64,000 bases of DNA. Origin: an uncultured Acetatifactor sp. (GTDB lineage Bacteria; Bacillota; Clostridia; Lachnospirales; Lachnospiraceae). Numbering within the stretch: position 1 is the first letter of the stretch; each line of letters opens with the position of its first letter. The DNA lies in contig CAJTMX010000020.1 of assembly GCA_910577235.1 (NCBI GenBank), positions 18,585 through 82,584 of the forward strand, in the 5' to 3' direction. The notes beneath the pieces are model-generated. The model saw nothing but the letters and a program-made list of their open reading frames with translations, was not told the origin of the DNA and did no database searches. The position numbers and the translations under genes were made by a program. Below are positions 52,628 to 60,995 of the stretch, piece by piece.

Positions 52628-54916
52628 ATGAAAAAGAAGTTACTGAGTTTACTTCTGGTTTCTGCGATGGCTGTGAGTGTAGCCGCCTGCGGTAATGAGC
52701 CTTCCACTGGCAGCAGTGCGCCCAGCACGGATTCCGGCACAGAGTCTAACTCTGAGCAGCCCACCAGCGAAGAAGAAACCGGGAGCAGCCAGGAGAGCAC
52801 CGGGGAGGAGGAGCCTGCAGGCCCTGCCACCACCATTGCGGAGGCTATCGCAGATATGGATTATGACGCGGCGTCCGCATATCTGTATGACTTGAATCTG
52901 GGCGAGTTCTGGGATATTTACCAGGAGGCGCTGGCTGAGGAGAATGTGTCCGTCAAGTATGCCAAGGAGGCAATCGCGGAGGCCAAGCTTATGGAGGCTG
53001 CCGTGATGCTGCCCACCAGATGCCGTGGCGGTAACTACGCCATCTCCAATATTGCTACCCGGTCCGTTAACTCCACCCTGTGGGGCAATGACAGTGACAA
53101 ATATTACAGTGCCATCATCGTTGAGGAGCCCATCCTGGCATCCGATCAGGACGCACTGAAGGCAATCTGGGGTGACAGCATCGGCACCGGTACCTATCAG
53201 GAGAAGGCCAAGGCATATCTGACCGAGCACGGCTATACTCTGAAGGATACCTATAATTATGGCGCGTATACTTCCGATGCCGAGACTTGGGATGTTCTGG
53301 CAACCTCCAAGGAGGCAGACAGCGAGAAGATCGTTCACACCTATGACGGTCTGCTGGAGTATGACTGCGAGAACGTTCAGCAGCCTGCGCTGGCTGAGAG
53401 CTATGAGGTTTCCGAGGATGGCTTGACATGGACATTCCACATTCGTGAGGGCGTTAAATGGGTGGATTCCCAGGGACGTGAGGTTGCGGATGTGTGCGCT
53501 GACGACTGGGTTGCCGGTATGCAGCACATGATGGACGCTATGGGCGGCCTGGAGTACCTGGTAGGCGTTGACGGCGCGCACATTGTAAACGCGGATGCTT
53601 ATATCAACGGCGAGATCACGGATTTCTCCGAGGTGGGTGTGACCGCGGTGGATGAGCATACTCTGGTATATACGCTGGATACTCCGGCTCCTTATTTTGA
53701 CACCATGCTGGGATACGGTTGTTTCGCTCCCATGAGCAGAACCTACTATGAGTCTCAGGGCGGTAAGTTCGGTGCGGAATATGACCCTTCCGCCGCCAGC
53801 TATGTATATGGCACCGATCCCGATCATATCGCATACTGTGGTCCTTATCTGGTAACCAATTTCACGGCGGCCAGCACCATCGTATATCAGGCCAACGAGT
53901 CCTACTGGAATACCGATAAGGTAAATATCAAGACCATGACCTGGAAGTTTAACGACGGCAATGACGCTCTGAAACAGTACAACGGCTTTATGGCGAAAGA
54001 ACTGGACGGCTGCGGCCTGAATGCCAGCGCTCTGGTTCAGGCGAAAGAGGACGGTATGTTTGATGACTATCACTATGTTTCATCTACCGATGCAACCTCT
54101 TTCAGCGGTTTCCTTAACATCAATCGTGGTTTCCCGAACCCTAACGCTACGATCGAACGTACAGGCTTTGCCAACTTTAACGATGATTCCGCAGTTATAT
54201 CCCCTCAGACCGAGGAGATTGCAGCCAGAACCAAAGAGGCTATGAACAATGTGCACTTCCGCAGAGCATTCTGTTTCGCTGTTGACCGTGGCGCTTATAA
54301 TGCGCAGCAAGTGGGTGAAGAACTGAAATACAACTCTGTGAGAAACAGCTATGTTCCGGCGGACTTTGTTACTTTGTCGGAGGAAGTGACCGTGGATATC
54401 AACGGTACTCCCACGACTTATCCTGCAGGTACGTTCTATGGTGAGATCATGCAGGATCAGATCGACGCGGACGGTTTCCCTGTAAAGGTATGGGATGATA
54501 CCCAGCTTTCCGGCGACGGCTTTGACGGCTGGTACAGCCCTGAAAACGCAGTGGCTGAACTGAATACCGCTATTGAGGAGCTGGCAGCTCTGGGTATCGT
54601 GATCGACGAACAGAATCCGATCTATATCGATCTGCCGTATCCTTCCAACAGTGAGACATATACCAATACCGCCAATGTTGTAAAACAGTCTGTAGAGTCT
54701 GTTCTGGGCGGCAAGGTGATCATAAACCTGACAGAGTGCGTGGATTACGATCAGTGGTACGGTACGGGCTATGATACCTCATACGGCTATGAGGCCAATT
54801 ATGATATGTATGACCTGTCCGGATGGGGGCCTGATTACGGTGATCCTCAGACTTATCTGAATACTTTCGCGCCTGAGTATGCTGGATTCATGACCAAATG
54901 TCTTGGTATCTATTAA
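52628..54916 (+). CDS. Peptide-binding lipoprotein, AmiA/OppA type (family 5), apparently circularly permuted
   Basis: A 762 aa lipoprotein with lipobox VAAC (Cys21) and a Ser/Glu/Pro linker to about residue 68. Residues about 205-762 follow the family 5 order: GLLEYDCENVQQPALAESYE, EDGLTWTFHIREGVKWV, later SGWGPDYGDPQTYLNTFAPE. The protein then stops at CLGIY, without the roughly 100-150 residue tail (helix with KYAKEAIAEAKLMEAAVMLP-like pattern, then PTRCRGGNYAIS) that closes AmiA-like proteins. That tail pattern is instead found at residues about 100-200, before the domain. I infer a natural circular permutation. It binds peptides outside the cell and feeds the permeases downstream. Confidence 0.85.
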   Translation: MKKKLLSLLLVSAMAVSVAACGNEPSTGSSAPSTDSGTESNSEQPTSEEETGSSQESTGEEEPAGPATTIAEAIADMDYDAASAYLYDLNLGEFWDIYQEALAEENVSVKYAKEAIAEAKLMEAAVMLPTRCRGGNYAISNIATRSVNSTLWGNDSDKYYSAIIVEEPILASDQDALKAIWGDSIGTGTYQEKAKAYLTEHGYTLKDTYNYGAYTSDAETWDVLATSKEADSEKIVHTYDGLLEYDCENVQQPALAESYEVSEDGLTWTFHIREGVKWVDSQGREVADVCADDWVAGMQHMMDAMGGLEYLVGVDGAHIVNADAYINGEITDFSEVGVTAVDEHTLVYTLDTPAPYFDTMLGYGCFAPMSRTYYESQGGKFGAEYDPSAASYVYGTDPDHIAYCGPYLVTNFTAASTIVYQANESYWNTDKVNIKTMTWKFNDGNDALKQYNGFMAKELDGCGLNASALVQAKEDGMFDDYHYVSSTDATSFSGFLNINRGFPNPNATIERTGFANFNDDSAVISPQTEEIAARTKEAMNNVHFRRAFCFAVDRGAYNAQQVGEELKYNSVRNSYVPADFVTLSEEVTVDINGTPTTYPAGTFYGEIMQDQIDADGFPVKVWDDTQLSGDGFDGWYSPENAVAELNTAIEELAALGIVIDEQNPIYIDLPYPSNSETYTNTANVVKQSVESVLGGKVIINLTECVDYDQWYGTGYDTSYGYEANYDMYDLSGWGPDYGDPQTYLNTFAPEYAGFMTKCLGIY

Positions 54917-54955
54917 GCAGAGGCTGTAAGCAATAGCTTATTAAAATGTAGTTGC

Positions 54956-54982
54956 GGGAAAGCGGCATGATGTCGCTTTCCC
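54956..54982 (+). other. Intercistronic stem-loop after the peptide-binding gene
   Basis: GGGAAAGCG (54956-54964) pairs perfectly with CGCTTTCCC (54974-54982) around a nine-base loop, without a T-run. Such hairpins between a binding-protein gene and its permease genes usually stabilise the upstream mRNA and raise binding-protein output. That function is inferred. Confidence 0.7.
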
Positions 54983-55097
54983 ATACTATGTACTGGCGGG
55001 ATGAGATATTTCCGGTCAGTATTATTGAGTGGAAATACGCAGGGGCAACGGTCATGCAGTGTTGCGCAGGGCCTGCAACATGCATAAAGAGGTAATT

Positions 55098-56666
55098 ATG
55101 GCTAAATATTTGTTGAAACGTATTTTATATGGCATTATGTCTATTATTATCGTGGTGGCAATCATCATGATAATGGTCTACTCTTTGCTGGATCGTGAAA
55201 AAATCTTCCGCAGTGATCCTGTTTTTACTAAAAACAATAATAATGCAAAAATCACATACATGTACCAAAAATGGGAAGAGTATGGATATCTGGATTATGT
55301 CACCTATGAGGATTATCTGAACGATCTGGTCAAAGCAGGGGAGATTGACGAGGAGACCAGAAAGGCAGCCGTCTCTCTGGGCAGGACTGCGGAAAAGGAT
55401 TCCGAGATCGTCACGGAATATGTGACAAAATTCACGGAATATTATGAGGCTAAGGGATATGAAGTGAAACGTCTGGATGTGGTCATGAGCGGCCGTAAAG
55501 TGGCTAGCGGCGGACAGCAGAGGTTGTTTGCGTCCAAGGATATCCCTTTGATCAACAGAATGCTCGGCTATTTTGCCGGTCTGCTGTCTGTTGACAATAT
55601 TCATGAAGTGGAAGGCGACGTAGGGGAGAGAGGACTTTCCTTTACTTTATATGACCCCGTATACGGGGGAGATAAATTTTCACCGGCGATTATCGGGAAC
55701 GGCACCCATCACAAATATCTTCTGTATTGTGATGACAGATTCCCCTTTATTCACCAGAATCTGGCTACTCTCAATCTGGGAACCTCTTACAGTGTCAACA
55801 GGGGTATAGACGTGTTTTCCACGATGACGGTGTCCCAGGGTTCTTATGTGAGGAGCATGGTGAGTTACCCCACCGGTCTTGTGGAGGACAGCGCGGACGA
55901 TCTGCATTCGGCGACTTATGTGGGCGGCTCCAGAGAACTGAGCCAGCTGAACATAGATCGTTTCACGGATGACTATACCAATGTAAACACTATCAAGGCA
56001 GGAAAATCCCGTATGGGTTATTCCTTTACCATAGGTATCATCTCAACGTTCCTGTCTTATCTATTTGGTATTCCTCTGGGAATACTGATGGCCAGAAAGA
56101 AAGACAAATTCATTGACAAGCTGGGTATGGTGTATATTGTATTTATGATCGCGGTACCCTCGCTGGCATACATTTTCCTGTTTAAGGCGATCGGCGGTAA
56201 GATGGGTCTGCCCACAACTTTTGACATGGAGACCACCAGCAAGCTGATTTATGTGTTGCCTATCGTGTCTCTGATGCTGCCCTCTGTGGCCAATCTGATG
56301 AAGTGGCTGCGCCGTTATATGGTGGATCAGATGAATGCGGATTATGTGAAGTTTGCCAGATCCGGAGGTCTGTCCGAGGGAGAGATCTTCAGAAAGCATA
56401 TTCTCAAGAACGCTGCCATTCCCATTATACATGGGATTCCCGGTTCTGTACTGTTCGCCATGACGGGTGCGTTTATTACAGAGCGGGTGTATGTGGTACC
56501 CGGCACAGGTAAATTGTTGGTGGAAGCCATCAATATGTATGACAATGGCGTTATCGTGGGTGTGGCATTATTTTACGCGGTGCTGACGGTGGCATCGGTC
56601 ATTCTGGGCGATGTGCTCATGGCACTGGTTGATCCGAGAATTTCCTTTACCACAAAGGATCGATAG
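55098..56666 (+). CDS. Peptide ABC transporter permease, AmiC/OppB type with large external domain
   Basis: A 522 aa permease. Membrane helix 1 (about residues 8-30) is followed by about 270 external residues, then five helices with the EAA-type loop (DYVKFARSGGLSEGEIFRKH). OppB proteins are near 300 aa; the long form resembles streptococcal AmiC, so this length marks an Ami-type system. The frame extends upstream to 55029, but AAAGAGGTAATT supports ATG 55098. Confidence 0.9.
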   Translation: MAKYLLKRILYGIMSIIIVVAIIMIMVYSLLDREKIFRSDPVFTKNNNNAKITYMYQKWEEYGYLDYVTYEDYLNDLVKAGEIDEETRKAAVSLGRTAEKDSEIVTEYVTKFTEYYEAKGYEVKRLDVVMSGRKVASGGQQRLFASKDIPLINRMLGYFAGLLSVDNIHEVEGDVGERGLSFTLYDPVYGGDKFSPAIIGNGTHHKYLLYCDDRFPFIHQNLATLNLGTSYSVNRGIDVFSTMTVSQGSYVRSMVSYPTGLVEDSADDLHSATYVGGSRELSQLNIDRFTDDYTNVNTIKAGKSRMGYSFTIGIISTFLSYLFGIPLGILMARKKDKFIDKLGMVYIVFMIAVPSLAYIFLFKAIGGKMGLPTTFDMETTSKLIYVLPIVSLMLPSVANLMKWLRRYMVDQMNADYVKFARSGGLSEGEIFRKHILKNAAIPIIHGIPGSVLFAMTGAFITERVYVVPGTGKLLVEAINMYDNGVIVGVALFYAVLTVASVILGDVLMALVDPRISFTTKDR

Positions 56667-56676
56667 GGAGGAAGTT

Positions 56677-57645
56677 ATGGACTATGATTTGAACCAATTC
56701 GGTTTATCAAATGAGGAATTGTTTGCCCGGGTGGATCACAGTGATCTGGAGTCTGAGAAGATCACCGCACCCAGGTATTCCTATTGGCATTCCGTGTTTC
56801 GTGTGTTTTTTAAGAATAAGCTCAATATTATTATATTGTCCGTACTGGGAGTATTGATTCTGTTCACTTATCTGTATCCCTTGTTTGGGACTTATGACAA
56901 GTATGGCAATCTGTTGAACAGCAGCGCAAAGCACCTGAGTCCCAAAGCGGCTATAGAACAGTTTGGTTTCAGCATACACTGGATATTGGGTACAGGGGCG
57001 GCAGGCAACTCTACTTTTGACGCCGTGTGGTTTGGCGCACAGATATCTGTGTCACTGGCCTTTATCTGTGCCGCGATCAACTTGACTATCGGTGTGCTGA
57101 TCGGAGCTGTATGGGGATTCTCCAAGAGAATGGATGCCATTATGATGAACGTATACAACGTATTGGCCAATATTCCCTATACCCTGCTTATCATGGTGCT
57201 GGTACTTATATTTTCTCCCAGCTTTTGGACTATGGTGCTGGCTCTGACAATCATAGGGTGGCTTGGCATCGCCTACTTTATCAGAACACAGGTTATTATC
57301 ATCCGTGACCGGGAGTATAATCTTGCCTCCAAGTGTCTGGGAACTTCCACGCCGAAGATCGCTTTTAAGAATATTCTGCCCTTTATGACTTCCGTTATAT
57401 TGACGCTGGTGGCTACGGAAATTCCTTCCTATATCTCTTACGAGGTGTTCCTGGCCTATATCGGCATGGGTATCTCCGACATGTCTCTGGGACGTTTGAT
57501 CTTTGAGGCGGAAAACGCCATGTTGACCCCCGGCTGGGAGATGGAGTTCTGGAGTCCCGTTGTAGTGGCGGGTATTATCTCCGTGGTGCTGTATGTGGTG
57601 GGACAGAACCTGGGTGACGCATCCGACCCGAGAACACATATGTAA
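56677..57645 (+). CDS. Peptide ABC transporter permease, AmiD/OppC type
   Basis: A 322 aa permease with an N-terminal cytoplasmic stretch, six hydrophobic helices and the EAA loop (YNLASKCLGTSTPKIAFKNI). Length is normal for AmiD/OppC. GGGAGGAAGTT precedes ATG 56677, and the frame overlaps the previous gene upstream only by chance. It pairs with the AmiC-type permease. Confidence 0.91.
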   Translation: MDYDLNQFGLSNEELFARVDHSDLESEKITAPRYSYWHSVFRVFFKNKLNIIILSVLGVLILFTYLYPLFGTYDKYGNLLNSSAKHLSPKAAIEQFGFSIHWILGTGAAGNSTFDAVWFGAQISVSLAFICAAINLTIGVLIGAVWGFSKRMDAIMMNVYNVLANIPYTLLIMVLVLIFSPSFWTMVLALTIIGWLGIAYFIRTQVIIIRDREYNLASKCLGTSTPKIAFKNILPFMTSVILTLVATEIPSYISYEVFLAYIGMGISDMSLGRLIFEAENAMLTPGWEMEFWSPVVVAGIISVVLYVVGQNLGDASDPRTHM

Positions 57646-57689
57646 CCGTATTGTCCAGACAGAAGCAGAATTTGAATAAGGGGAACGGT

Positions 57690-59438
57690 ATGGAAGAGAA
57701 AAATGTATTGTTATCAATTAAAGATTTACAGGTTAAGTTCCGCGTCCGCGGGCGTATCCTGACTGCCATCCGGGGTATCTCTCTGGATATCTATGAAAAC
57801 GAATCCATAGCCATCGTGGGAGAGTCCGGTTCCGGTAAATCCGTGTTCACCAAGACTTTTGCGGGTATGCTTGACAGCAACGGTTTCATCAGTGAAGGTT
57901 CTATCGTATTCAATGACGCGGAACTGGCAGACACCCATGTAAAACTTACTTCTTCCGCAAGGAGCGCCATCGAGGCATCCAGACATAAACTGGACGGCTA
58001 TTCCAAGCTGGAGCTTGGCGCATCGACTTTCCGCGAACTAAAGGCGTTGGAGAGGGAGAAGGAAGAGAGAGGCGGCCTGAGCGACGAGGAAAAGAAAGCG
58101 GCTGACAGAGAAGTTAAGGAATTGGTGGATGAGAGAACGGATCTGTATAACTTAAAGCAGACTTTTGACCCCTCCAAGGAAAAAGATAAGATTAAGGAGG
58201 CGGCGGCTAAGATCAAGAGTCTGGATGAGCAGATCAAAGAGTTGAAACAGGTCAACGAGCAGAAAGCCAAAGAGCATCATCAGAAGATGGCATCTGACAT
58301 AGAATATCTACATGAGTATGAGACTAGGCATACGGAGCTAAAGCAAAAATACGAAAGGGAAATAGCGGGAGAAGTACCGGCGGATGTGCTGAAACGCAAT
58401 GAAATTCTTGCCAAGGAGATCTACCTTTCCGTGGGACGCTATGGCGCAGTAAAGCGTAATCAGTTGATAAACAAACTGTGTAAGGCACTCAGGGACGCTA
58501 TGGAGATCGGTGTGGATCTGTCTGACGAATCACAGTTAAACGCTGTTTTTGATACGGTAGCTTTTAGAGTAAAGTATCTGGATGAGACCCAGGAGCAGCT
58601 TCACGGAACCTGCATTCTGAATCTGGCAAAGGTACAGTATGCCAAGGACTGGGGACAGATCAGAGGAAGAAAGATTGCTACGGTGTTTCAGGACCCCATG
58701 ACCTCGCTGAATCCCATCATCACTATCGGAAAACAGATCACTTCCATTATTATGAAACATCAGGGTTGTTCCGAGGCAGACGCCAGAGCCAAGGCGCTTG
58801 ATCTGATGGATAAGGTGGGGATTCCCAACGCGGAGAAGCGTTTTGACGATTATCCGTTCCAGTATTCCGGCGGTATGAGGCAGAGAATCGTTATCGCCAT
58901 CGCTCTGTCCTGCCAGCCCAAGATTCTGATATGTGACGAGCCGACCACGGCTTTAGACGTTACGATTCAGGCACAGATTCTGAAACTGATCAAGGATCTG
59001 CAGAAAGAATTTGGCTATACCATTGTATTTATCACTCATGATCTGGGTGTTGTCGCAAATATTGCGGACCGGGTGGCAGTTTTGTACGCGGGTCAGGTGG
59101 TTGAACTGGGAACGGTGGAAGAGGTATTTTATGATCCCCGCCATCCCTACACATGGGCATTGTTGTCCTCCCTGCCCCAGTTGGCGCAGAGAAATACGAC
59201 TCTGTATTCCATCACAGGCACGCCGCCCTCTCTGTACAATAAGGTGGTGGGAGACGCGTTTGCTCCCCGCAATCCCTACTGTATGAAGATTGACACTCTG
59301 GCGGAGCCGCCCATGTTCCAGGTCAGCGAAACGCATTTTGCCAAGACTTGGCTGCTGGAGCCCAACGCTCCCAAGGTGGATAAGCCGGAGGCCATCCAGG
59401 ATATCCATGAAAAACTTGTTGCGGCATTTAATATTTAA
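57690..59438 (+). CDS. Peptide ABC transporter ATPase, AmiE/OppD type, with a 240-residue coiled-coil insertion
   Basis: A 582 aa ATPase; OppD/AmiE are near 330-355 aa. Walker A GESGSGKS is at 44-51. Instead of the usual 30 or so residues, about 240 residues (82-322), mostly charged helices with coiled-coil pattern (e.g. AAAKIKSLDEQIKELKQVNE), lie before the Q-loop TVFQDPMTSLNP at 331-342. Signature YSGGMRQRI (about 392), Walker B ILICDEPTTALD (about 412) and the H-loop HDLGVV follow, then the oligopeptide C-terminal region with Cys in GDAFAPRNPYCMK. All ATPase motifs are intact. Start at ATG 57690 after AAGGGGAACGGT. Confidence 0.91.
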   Translation: MEEKNVLLSIKDLQVKFRVRGRILTAIRGISLDIYENESIAIVGESGSGKSVFTKTFAGMLDSNGFISEGSIVFNDAELADTHVKLTSSARSAIEASRHKLDGYSKLELGASTFRELKALEREKEERGGLSDEEKKAADREVKELVDERTDLYNLKQTFDPSKEKDKIKEAAAKIKSLDEQIKELKQVNEQKAKEHHQKMASDIEYLHEYETRHTELKQKYEREIAGEVPADVLKRNEILAKEIYLSVGRYGAVKRNQLINKLCKALRDAMEIGVDLSDESQLNAVFDTVAFRVKYLDETQEQLHGTCILNLAKVQYAKDWGQIRGRKIATVFQDPMTSLNPIITIGKQITSIIMKHQGCSEADARAKALDLMDKVGIPNAEKRFDDYPFQYSGGMRQRIVIAIALSCQPKILICDEPTTALDVTIQAQILKLIKDLQKEFGYTIVFITHDLGVVANIADRVAVLYAGQVVELGTVEEVFYDPRHPYTWALLSSLPQLAQRNTTLYSITGTPPSLYNKVVGDAFAPRNPYCMKIDTLAEPPMFQVSETHFAKTWLLEPNAPKVDKPEAIQDIHEKLVAAFNI

Positions 59439-59486
59439 TAGAGTGGAACTAAAAGTCTGTGGAACTTAAATAAGGAGATTTAGATC

Positions 59487-60794
59487 GTGTCTGAATCAAA
59501 ACAGGAAAAAACGGCTCGTGTGTCACATTTACCGGAGCACGGACCCATCGACAAAAACGGTAAAGAAGTTTTATTGTCCATTAAAAATGTGGACATCACT
59601 TTCGGCAAGGGAGACAAGGCTGTTAAAGCCGTAAAAAATGCCTCTTTTGACATTTATAAGGGAGAGACTTTCTCATTGGTAGGTGAGTCCGGCTCCGGCA
59701 AGACCACTATAGGCCGTGCCGTTATCCGCGTCAATCCCTGCGCGGCCGGTGAGATTTTGTACAAGGGAGTTCGTATCTCGGGAAAGATTCCTCACTCTCT
59801 GGATCGGGAGGTTATCCGCAATATCCAGATGGTATTTCAGGACCCGGCCGCGTCTCTGAACGAACGTGCTACGGTAGATTATATTATTTCTGAGGGATTG
59901 TACAACTTCCATCTGTATGAGAATGAGGCGGACCGGGTAAAGAAGGTGGAGAAGATTGTTCAGGAGGTGGGTCTGCTGCCTGAGCATCTTACCAGATATC
60001 CCCATGAATTCTCCGGCGGACAGAGGCAGAGAATCGGTTTGGCCCGCGCCATGGTCATGGAGCCTGAGCTGGTGGTAGCCGACGAGCCGATTTCGGCGCT
60101 GGATGTGTCTATCCGTGCCCAGGTGTTAAATCTGCTGAAGAAATTCCAGCGGGACAAGGGGGTAACGTACCTTTTTATTGCCCATGATCTGTCCATCGTG
60201 CGTTTTATTTCCGACAGGATCGGCGTTATCTATAAGGGAGATATTGTGGAGGTTGCCGGTGCGGAGGAATTGTTCGATTTTCCGCTGCACCCCTATACCC
60301 GTTCCCTTATTTCAGCCATTCCCATCCCCGATCCTCTGCTGGAGAAGAATAAGGTGCTGTTTACCTATGATCCTTCCGTACATGATTACAGCGAGGATAA
60401 GCCGGAATTTGTATGTATCGGTAACGATCACTGGGTGTATGGAAATAAGAAGGAGATCGAGGAGTATAAAGCGATCAGGGAAAAGGGCGAACCTTTGAAA
60501 TCCATTACGATTTTGGAGCCCGGCGCTCTCCGAGACGAGACCAGCAAGGAGATCAAGCACACGGCGGAAGAAGAGGATTTTCTCAATTCGCCTGTGCATG
60601 ATACCGGCAATTTCCTGTATGCGTTTTTCTCGTTCCTGCTGCCGGTGATCGGTATCATCGCGGCACAGGTATTTAAGAAAAAGAAGTATTACCGCAACTA
60701 TAAGGCATGTAGGAAAGGCGCGATCATCGGCTTTGTACTGCTGGGTATAGTGATTGTGTTGTTCCTGCTGTTGCTTTTGCTGGCAGTGATCTAG
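59487..60794 (+). CDS. Peptide ABC transporter ATPase, AmiF/OppF type, with a two-helix membrane tail
   Basis: A 435 aa ATPase starting at GTG after AAGGAGATTTAGATC. Walker A GESGSGKT (66-73), Q-loop MVFQDPAASLNE, signature FSGGQRQRIGLARAM, Walker B VVADEPISALD and the H-loop HDLSIV are intact. AmiF/OppF are near 310-330 aa. Here the C-terminus adds about 100 residues ending in two hydrophobic helices (376-396 and 411-435) joined by a Lys/Arg/Tyr loop. The pattern resembles the short two-helix membrane modules seen in small Firmicutes proteins. The base count shows no frameshift or stop between the parts. Confidence 0.92.
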   Translation: MSESKQEKTARVSHLPEHGPIDKNGKEVLLSIKNVDITFGKGDKAVKAVKNASFDIYKGETFSLVGESGSGKTTIGRAVIRVNPCAAGEILYKGVRISGKIPHSLDREVIRNIQMVFQDPAASLNERATVDYIISEGLYNFHLYENEADRVKKVEKIVQEVGLLPEHLTRYPHEFSGGQRQRIGLARAMVMEPELVVADEPISALDVSIRAQVLNLLKKFQRDKGVTYLFIAHDLSIVRFISDRIGVIYKGDIVEVAGAEELFDFPLHPYTRSLISAIPIPDPLLEKNKVLFTYDPSVHDYSEDKPEFVCIGNDHWVYGNKKEIEEYKAIREKGEPLKSITILEPGALRDETSKEIKHTAEEEDFLNSPVHDTGNFLYAFFSFLLPVIGIIAAQVFKKKKYYRNYKACRKGAIIGFVLLGIVIVLFLLLLLLAVI

Positions 60795-60808
60795 AAAATA
60801 ATTCGGAT

Positions 60809-60830
60809 AGGGGGATGACCGGTCCCCCTT
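60809..60830 (+). terminator. Weak hairpin after the transporter operon
   Basis: AGGGGGA (60809-60815) pairs with TCCCCCT (60823-60829) around a seven-base loop, with only TCCC after it. It may pause transcription or partly terminate; read-through into the next gene is possible. Confidence 0.45.
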
Positions 60831-60995
60831 CCCACACCGTCTGGCATACCGTTGGGTATTGGGGCGGTTCAATAGTTTACATGAACTTTCAGATAGTGGG
60901 CTGACGTGGACGGATATCCAAGTTTGTTCACTATTGTTCTTTTAACGGATATTTTATGCTGTGCAGGGTTATGGAAAAGGAGAAGACACAGACGG

